From Salvator merianae (Eukaryota; Chordata; Lepidosauria; Squamata; Teiidae): a stretch of DNA of 64,000 nt. Location of the stretch: the NCBI GenBank assembly GCA_003586115.2, contig QVOM02000034.1:10692073-10756072 (forward strand), given 5' to 3'. Position numbers and translations under genes: made by a program. Positions 56,745 through 64,000 of this stretch are shown here, one piece after another; the first letter of the stretch is position 1, and every line of letters starts with the position of its first letter. The notes below the pieces were generated by a model. That model worked only from the letters and a program-made list of their open reading frames with translations. It was not told where the DNA came from and made no database searches.

Positions 56745-57890
56745 GCACATTTTACCAAGTGTAATACAGCAAAACTGTGCTGTACAAGGGGAAACTGTAT
56801 CATAGTGGTTGATGGTTTTACAGTTGGTATCTCCACTATTGTTAGCTTCTACCCTCTAGCTTCTACCCTATAAAATAGACCATTGGTATGGGAGAGCCAA
56901 AGATTTAAAAAAGCCTTGGAAGAATATGCAAAATCCCAGCATCTTCCAGTTAGGTGCCTTTATTTAGCATTTAGAGAGCTCCCACTCACCACCATATGCT
57001 TCAACACCTCAACAAAACAGCATGAATTAAAGATGATTTAGGCAAACTTTACTTTAGATTTCTTGGCTTCAGTGAGATGGAGTCAAACTCTTAATGCCGT
57101 TCTAAAGTAGTTTTTCATGTCTCATATGCATGCATTTCAAATCAGGAGAGAGCTTCTTTTTTTTCTCTTCTTTTTTGATGAAAAGCAGGAGGTCTAAGAC
57201 GTTTTAATGGCTTTCATACTTTACTTTCCAAACATATTATTGCAGCACAATAGTTTCTTTGCATGAGAATTGCTTAAATGATTCAAAATGGATTGAAAAA
57301 AACCTATATTTCTAGTTTTAATTTTATGCATGGAGCATTAATGAGCATTGCCCCTCAGAGGCTTGCTGTCAGTTTAACATATTCACAATAATCTCAACAC
57401 AGATGTTATTCCATCTAAATCCTTTTAGAGGAAAGAGAACAGTATTTTTTTTTTCCTTGGGAGATGTCAAAAATATATTATTGTTGAAATTTCAGTTTGA
57501 CTCTAGAATAATATCCAAATATTTTCTGCAGGTATGAAACAACCTGTTTTTGTACTTGGTCAAGGTCTTACCGACTTAACAACAAACCACAGTTTATTGC
57601 TTCAATGCTATGTTATTTATCACATCTATAATAACAGGCAGTGATGTACAGTTTTGCACTTTTGAGGACCTTCCCCCTGTTTTCTGAATACCACATTTAA
57701 AAAAATCCTAGAATAGATGTCAGTAATGATGTTTTCTGGTGGACCTGGTGTAGGTGGGAATGGGTTTAATATTTTGCCCTTTCCTGTCCTTTCCTTAGAA
57801 TTGCTAGTTTGTCTGCAAAATAAAAAAAGTTCCTTAGTCATCATGATCAAGGCTCATAGTCCAAGCAGATAACAAGATGCTTTAGAAATA
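56745..57890. other. Gene-free AT-rich stretch
   Basis: Unique-looking sequence without recognised repeats or conserved frames. Confidence 0.4.
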
Positions 57891-58560
57891 TGTAGAAATT
57901 ATATAGTGGAGTTAGAGAAGGTTCAAAGAACGTTGACTAAAATCCTGTTCGCACTTTTCACTATTGAGCGTGCAGATGCTCACTAATGAAGTGCGTCCAC
58001 ACTGTGTGGAGGCCTGCGTGATCGGGAGTGGGCTCCCGGTTGTTACTAGGTGTGGAGCACAAAATCGTTCTCTATGGCTGTACTGGGAGCAGCTGGACTG
58101 CTCCTGGTATGCAGTGTCCACACCTTCTTCCGGGTGCGAACACTGTACTGTGCTTTGCAGTGTGACTGTAGTTGCACAGTCACAGAGCATCCCCAGTTGT
58201 CATGGCAGTGGCTGGATGTTTCCTCAACTGCTGACATGGTGCGGGCAGCCAGCATTTGCAATGTGAGTGCTGGAAGCCTATTTCCGGGATGTTCCAGCCC
58301 TTGCAGTGCAAATGGCTGCCACAGTGCGAGGTCTGTTCCATCTTGGAATGTTCAGTTCCAAACATTCCAAGATGTAAAGTGTGGGAAGGCCCTAAGATGG
58401 AGGAGCTTCCCTAAGAGGAAAGGTTGCAGCATCTGGGGCTTTTTAGTCTAGAAAGTAGAGGAGTGAGAGACAAAGTGATGGAGGTGTGTATAATTACGCA
58501 TGGTGGATAGGGAGATGTTCTTCTCCTTTCTTCCAAATACTACAACCAGAGGTTACCCAA
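57891..58560 (+). mobile_element. CR1-like LINE fragment split by a MITE
   Basis: GTTAGAGAAGGTTCAAAGAA (57911) and GATGGAGGAGCTTCCCTAAG (58396) are neighbouring segments of a CR1 3' region, separated here by MITE copy F. Confidence 0.7.
57941..58392 (-). mobile_element. GGGCC-TIR MITE copy F, inserted in a CR1
   Basis: TAA at 57938-57940 and 58393-58395 flank the element. Hairpins: AGTGAGCATCTGCACGCTCA region on the left, GAGCACAAAATCGTTCTC-type in the middle, CCATCTTGGAATGTT/AACATTCCAAGATG on the right. Opposite orientation to D. Confidence 0.85.
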
Positions 58561-58814
58561 TGAAGCTGAATCCTGGATGCATCAGACAAAATGAATGACC
58601 CCAGAACTGGCAGTGTGTCCAGGTCACTGTACACAAACCATCCAGCGTTTGTCTTCTGTGTGCCATTTGGATAAGTGAAAGGAAATAGCGTGTGACAAGA
58701 TCTGTGTTTTCTCTAAAGCAAAAACAAACAAATATAGAAAGAACAAATAATGATCACAACAAACATTTCTGAAAAAAGGAGTGTAGGTTTGACTAAACCC
58801 TCAACTGTTTAACA

Positions 58815-59000
58815 ACTTGGTTTGAGAGACAGGCTGGATGCCTCTAAAGGCCATTTGCGGGGAGTCAAGAGCAGGTGGAGGTTTTGCCTTTTATTCTGCT
58901 TGAGATGCCCAGAAGCAATTGGTGGGCCACTGTGTGAAACAGGATGCTGGACTAGATGGGCCGTGGCCTGATCCAGCAAGGCTCCTCTTATGTTCTTAAC
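58815..59000 (+). mobile_element. CR1 LINE 3' end
   Basis: GGATGCCTCTAAAGGCCATT, GGGCCACTGTGTGAAACAGG, GGACTAGATGGGCC and GCTCCTCTTATGTTCTTA. Confidence 0.88.
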
Positions 59001-59263
59001 TATCGTAAATCAAGTAATTCTTATTAACAATTTGTAGGTTGAATATACTTTTTTGAGGGGATGGACTGCCTGGATGTGCACACCTTTAGTTCTGTCCTCC
59101 TCAACAAGCACATTATTTCCCCTTAGTTACCATGCTTCATAACTGACAAGACAGACAAGGAGGAAACAGTACTTAGGATGTTTTCACACATAGCAAAAAG
59201 CATCTCAAAAGCATTCAAGGTCCCTTCCATGATCACCTCTCTTGGAATGGTCTAATTATCCCA

Positions 59264-59692
59264 GGGCCTTTTTGCACTGACCAGCACATAATGGTACAAT
59301 TATAGCATTCTATGCTGCACAAACTCAGTGGTGTGATGGCCATCTGCACTGTGAGGGCTGAAACAGCCCTTAACCAGGCCTCCGGCACTCACAGTCTGGA
59401 TGCCGGGCCAACCACCATGACAGTGGCCATGTAAATGTCTGGTCACTGCCATGGTGACTGGGGACAAGGTGTGTGACTGTGCAGCTGAAGCCACACCATG
59501 CCATGGCCCGTAGCATTCACACCTGGAAGCAGGTGTGAATGCTGGTGACCAAGAGCAGTCTAGCTGTTCCTGGTCAGGCTGTGGACAGTGATTTGGCCAC
59601 TGCTATGGTGACTGGGGCTACTGCAGAGTGTGGATGCACTGTGCTAGTGAGTGTGCAGACGCTCACTAGCAGCCAAGTGCAAACAAGTCTCC
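59264..59692 (+). mobile_element. GGGCC-TIR MITE copy G
   Basis: Starts GGGCCTTTTTGCACTG, ends with the inverse of GGAGACTTGTTTGCACTTG. Right hairpin TAGTGAGTGTGCAGACGCTCACTA. The interior matches copy A (GGCCATCTGCACTGTGAGGG). Confidence 0.8.
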
Positions 59693-60453
59693 TGCCCTGG
59701 GATAAGAGGTGAGGCACTGTCTGCCTTGTGAGGAAGGGGACACCATCTATCCTGGGCTACGTTCAGCAACAATGAGGATGCATCAAAACTATTCTGAGCT
59801 GTGCAGCTGACTCCCTGTCTAAGGCACCCCACCCCTGCCAGTGGTTAGCCTGGACCCTGTTGCTTGTACATTGTGTCTGATCTGATGCACAAGGGTGGGG
59901 CTGAACAGAATGCTTTTGAAGGTAGTGTGCCTTACCCTCATGCTAGGGTTTTGAATATGATCTTTCGACACTTGCATGAGCTTTTAAGATAGGGCTGTGG
60001 CATTTTCCTTGATCTGGCCAAGATGCAGAAGCACTGAAGGTTGGACTGGAACATGACAGCTTGGGGTGGTTGTAGGCCTCTTCAAACAGGTCTACAGCTA
60101 ATCTAGGCTAGGGATCCCTTGGAACAATTCCAGACTGGTATAGTGCTGGTCACATGGGGACAAAGTGAACTAGGGAGCTGCTTATTCCGCGATAACAAAG
60201 AAGAGAAAAGGCTCAGGAAATTGTAGCATGTGGCCCTCATGTTCTCATCTCATCTCTAACCCACTTTTCCTAGCCTAGAATGTTCGTGAGAGGGGGAGGG
60301 TGAACAATCACACCTGTGAGCCATTTCTAAGCTATCTCTGACCTATCTCTGAGATTTTTTTACTGGGTGTGATTGCAGCCATTTCCACTTTTAATCTAAA
60401 ATACTGATGTCTTGCAGAGGGCAGTATATGTTGCAAATGCAAACTAACAGAGA

Positions 60454-60483
60454 ATGAGGAGGATGAGGAGGATGAGAAGGAGG
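60454..60483. repeat. (GAGGAT)n microsatellite
   Basis: About five GAGGAT-type units; a short (ATT)n run follows at 60511-60530. Confidence 0.85.
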
Positions 60484-60584
60484 GCAACTCTTGAGCTTGC
60501 ACATCAGATTTTTATTATTATTATTATTATCCCACAGAAAGAGTTGCAGTGCTTAGAATGTCTGAGTTGTACTTCAAAGCTAAG

Positions 60585-60960
60585 GGTCTTTCTGCACAGA
60601 AAGGCCTGCATTCAGGATCCATGGATCTTGAAAAGCCAGGCCCACTGGTTCTGAACACAGGAAGGCCGGGGCGGGATCAGTGGTGTCTGCATGATGGCAC
60701 TGATCCAGACCAGACCACACTGCATGAGCTGTGCATCCATACTCCAGTGCCTCCAACTGCTAGGAGCAAAAGTTCCTAGCCTTGGGGCCTTTGGGGGATG
60801 CATTTTGGCAGCATACTATGGTGCACAACTGAAATGTGTCCCCCGGTAATTTTGAACACGGGAGGCATGCCTGCTGCATGCTTCCTGTGTTCTCAATCAG
60901 GGCTGCCAGTCCTGCTGGTAGACGCAATTAAACAGATATGCCAGTGATACTGAACAAGGC
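60585..60960. mobile_element. MITE fragment
   Basis: Starts GTCTTTCTGCACAGAAAGGC and contains GGATCAGTGGTGTCTGCATG; related to 53560-53735 and 44830-45113. Right end unclear. Confidence 0.45.
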
Positions 60961-60974
60961 GTCTCTGATCAGCA

Positions 60975-61040
60975 ACACGCTCCTGAGACCTTCGGGTATA
61001 GAATGGGATATAATGCAAATAAATAAACAAACAAACAAAA
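60975..61040 (+). mobile_element. LINE-type 3' tail
   Basis: CTGAGACCTTCGGGTATAGA then TAATGCAAATAAATAAACAA. Confidence 0.6.
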
Positions 61041-61044
61041 CAGA

Positions 61045-61965
61045 TGGAGCAGACCAGTGGAGAGCATGGCTTCACAAATGTGCATTAATGTGCAGATCTA
61101 GGTGCATACTACATGGGCTCTTAATCTGAATTAAGGACCATGCAGGAAGGGATTTATTGCCATAATTTACCAAAGCAATATTGTGAAGTAAGAGGAAAAG
61201 ACAGTATTTTTTTTTAAAGAGAGGAGGGTGTTGAGAAGAGAGATGTGGAGCAAAATGGAGGTAATGGGAAGGTGACATTGTTTCTTTTGTCTTTTTTTCC
61301 CCCTTTCCTTTCTTTTTTCCTAAAGTGCCTCTTCTGGAAGAGAAAAGGAAAGAATATTCACACATGGATTTCCTTCCTTCCTTTTTCTTTCTTTCCTTTT
61401 TCCTCTGTTTACGTGTACATTTTTAAAAAAAGCATATGTACTAAAGACATGCATGTTGAAACTATTTAGCTGAAAGTGCCCAGATGTAAGTAGTAGCTCT
61501 GAACAGAATAATTTTCTTCAATATTAAGGTGTTTCTGAGTTCTATTCAAATTTGTATAATCCAGCTACTAAATTTTTCAGGCCTCTGATAAATTTTTTAT
61601 TATTTGAACTTGTAAATGTAATATTTTGACACGTAGTTAAATATTTAAAGAAATTTGTTCTAGAAACTCAAATATAAAATATTTCTTTGCTTTTTGAAAG
61701 CAAGGGAAAGCCTATAATGTTTTATAGGTTGATATAAGAGTGTGTTGTTGACCATCAGGCTAGGAAGACATCTCCAGGATGTAAGGGTCTCAGGTTTATT
61801 ATGGTGTGAGGTGTTACCATTTTATGTTTCCTGATCTTGTTGTATATATTAATTTCAAGTGTGCTATTACAAGCAATGGTAGAACCGTAAGAAAGATCAG
61901 AATGAATTAATAACTTTTAACAAGTATACCTAACTCTGATATAATTGCTTTATAAAAGAGCACCA
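61045..61965. other. Gene-free stretch
   Basis: T/C-rich 61260-61410, then AT-rich DNA. No recognised element. Confidence 0.4.
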
Positions 61966-61967
61966 TC

Positions 61968-62122
61968 AGTTTAAGAACATAAGGAAAGCCCTGCTGAATA
62001 AGGTCACAGCATCCCATCTTGCACAGTGGCCCACCACTTGCTTCTGGGCATTCTCAAGCAGAAGATAAGTGTGAAACCCTCACCTGCTCTTGATTCCCTG
62101 CAAATTCTCCTTTAAATCTATA
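61968..62122 (-). mobile_element. CR1 LINE 3' end (antisense)
   Basis: AAGAACATAAGGAAAGCCCT, CAGTGGCCCACCACTTGCTT and CTGCTCTTGATTCCCTGCAA. Confidence 0.85.
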
Positions 62123-62124
62123 AC

Positions 62125-62576
62125 TGTGTCCAGGCAGGGCCTAAAACCGGGGATTATCCCAGCACTATGTTGGGATTGCCACACGTGTCCATGACAATCC
62201 CAACATAGCCCCAGGATATTGGGATGAAATCCTGCAATATCGCTATTGTGGGAAAACCAACTTCCAACTTGGGTTTTGCCGATATAGCAATAGGACTTAC
62301 TTGTCTGGATACGCAATCCCAGGGTCCACCACTTTGGAAATGGCCACTGTGCATGTGCAGGGCTGAAAATGGGCACCATGCATGCAAGGGGGTGGCAATT
62401 GTGCATTTCAAAATACCCAGATATACGTGCTGCACCATCATGGGAGCAAGCATCCACACATGTAAGTGCCTGTGTTTGTCACATAATTTTGCCCTGCTGA
62501 GTGGCAGGGATGCCAAGTGGCAATTGCGGAATCCAAACAAGAACCCATGTTTTCCTCTCACCGTCTGGAGGCAGCC
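62125..62576. mobile_element. GGCTGCCTCC-TIR MITE (inverted, uninterrupted copy)
   Basis: Inverse of the element at 41275: TGTCCAGGCAGGGCCTAAAA on the left and CCGTCTGGAGGCAGCC on the right. It lacks the 155-bp insertion of that copy, so it shows the pre-insertion state. Confidence 0.78.
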
Positions 62577-62579
62577 TAC

Positions 62580-63725
62580 ATTACCATTGACGCAGCAGAA
62601 AACTGTAGCTGGAAATGTGGGTATGTATGTGGGGTGGCCTCATGTCAGGAGTGGATTTGGCCAGTGGTGATCATGGATGCTGGGTGGAGAGGTGAAGCTT
62701 TGATTGAAGTGTCTCTTTGAATTTCCTGGCCTCCCTGGTTGGAAATATTCTCTGTCTAATGCAGACTGAACATTCCAGCAGGTGGCGGGACCTCATAGGA
62801 GGACTAGGGGAGCTCTAAGTCTGGACTGAAGGTGAGTGGAGAAAGGGCCAGTGAGGCCCAGAAGTGTGCTAGGTCTTCCACTAGTCTGTTCTACAGATAA
62901 GTGTGGAAAAGGCCTTAACCTGGTTAAAGTTGGGAATGAGAGTTACATGGCTAAAGGAAACAGCAACTGGAAAAGATGTGTCGAGATGAACATCTTTAAT
63001 GGAGGGAGAAGTGATTCTACATAGGTTTGGAAGGGAGTTAAATGCATAGGGGAATTCAATGTGTGGGTTTAAAAAGATTTTTGCCTATAACAATAGTCGT
63101 TCTTATAACATGGCTTTATACTGCGTGGTTTGGGTGAGATGTGGAGGGTAAAGTATTACTCCCTCATATGACATGAAAACTGACATGGAAAACTCCATTA
63201 TAAAAGTAATCATAGGCATTGTGCAAGTGGTAGTTCAGGGAACTGGGTATCCTAATGCAATTTTCATAAAGCACCAGCACATTGTATGAGAGATGATTGC
63301 ACAATATACAGAATGCTTCATGTACCCCAAATGTAATTGAATGCAATTGTTTTTGAAGCTTCTCTGCTTTCTTAGTACATCTGGACAGAGTGAAACTAGT
63401 TTAAATGTAAATAAAAGATGTTAAGTGATTCCTGGATGCAGTCCAATAAGTGAATGGCCCTGCCCCTGAATTCTGGTAAAACCAGTGTATGGTATATAAT
63501 GGAAAAATAAATTGCTATCATGCAAGCAAAGTACATTACACATGGCATAATTTGCTAGTGACAAAAGTTCAAGACATTACCTTTTGTGTTTTTCTGTTCT
63601 ATGTTCTGGTTATAAAATATATTCAGCCTTGTACATAGTTGGAGTATTATCAATGGCATTATACTGCTGTTGTTGATGAGGAACTCAACGAGTTGTTTTT
63701 ATTGGAAAGATAATGACAGGAGCAA
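62580..63725. other. Gene-free stretch
   Basis: TGTGGAAAAGGCCTTAACC at 62899 resembles a MITE terminus. Otherwise no recognised element or conserved frame. Confidence 0.4.
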
Positions 63726-63727
63726 AA

Positions 63728-64000
63728 TACAGTGGACACTCAGCATTCAGAAGGGTTCTGTTTCAGGAAACCTTTGTATATTCCAAAATCACAGGAGCAA
63801 AACTCGACTAAGCCATCTCCACAAGCCTGCATACACCTCCTCCCCTCATATGGCTTCTGCTAAAAGCTCATGGTTCAGCTCCATCATCCTTATGGGTAGC
63901 GGCAATTCTCACTTCCCCTTTTGCAAGTAAAGGAGACCCACAAATAGAGAATCATGGGTGCAGAGGTCCTTCCTCCACCTTCTCCTCCTCCCTCTTCTTC
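63728..64000 (+). mobile_element. Tigger-like terminus, runs off the window
   Basis: After TA, CAGTGGACACTCAGCATTCA then GAAGGGTTCTGTTTCAGGA resembles the start of Tigger-type elements. The other end is beyond the window. Confidence 0.5.

Noticed and set aside
62224..62670. 148-codon plus-strand frame
   Set aside because: Lies inside a MITE copy whose relatives at 41 and 55 kb do not preserve the frame.

Overview
This window is vertebrate nuclear DNA, almost certainly from a sauropsid and most likely a squamate reptile. The evidence is diverged CR1, L2 and L1 retrotransposon fragments, tRNA-derived and 5S-derived SINE pieces, many short non-autonomous DNA transposons, and abundant microsatellites. 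The species cannot be fixed from the sequence. Nothing indicates a bacterium, phage or plasmid.

I can support one host protein-coding gene. It lies on the minus strand, spans 10860-40452, and has four coding exons: 40452-40406, 22135-22054, 18409-18311 and 11015-10860. The exons join in frame with consistent phases and GT/AG sites and give a 127-residue protein that I recognise as CIMIP1 (human C20orf85/LLC1), a small ciliary microtubule inner protein. The first exon sits in a CpG-rich segment with an RFX-type X-box about 140 bp upstream of the ATG, as expected for a gene used in motile cilia. Introns 1, 2 and 3 are about 18.3, 3.6 and 7.3 kb and are packed with transposons. I see no second host gene.

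Layout: 1-10.8 kb is 3' intergenic DNA with CR1, L1 and MITE copies. From 10.8 to 40.5 kb is CIMIP1 with its introns. Intron 1 holds a near-perfect zero-loop palindrome (28.6 kb), a 1.34-kb GC-rich hAT-type element filled with minisatellite (30.4-31.7 kb) and a long decayed CR1 (about 35.0-38.9 kb). From 40.5 to 64 kb is 5' intergenic DNA. It contains nested MITEs with clear target duplications, a full-length 5S rRNA pseudogene, a hAT MITE, an antisense L2, an L1-like element carrying only an ORF1-type region (51.3-53.1 kb), tRNA-SINEs and Tigger-like termini.

The most unusual structures are all transposon-derived: the hAT element with a 33-bp minisatellite inside a CpG-rich, NRF1-site-rich foldback; a MITE family of at least seven copies whose hairpins keep their fold while the stem sequence differs between subfamilies; and two short palindromic hAT MITEs with matching termini. 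Long arginine-rich reading frames at 30-31.7 kb are artefacts of the minisatellite, not genes.
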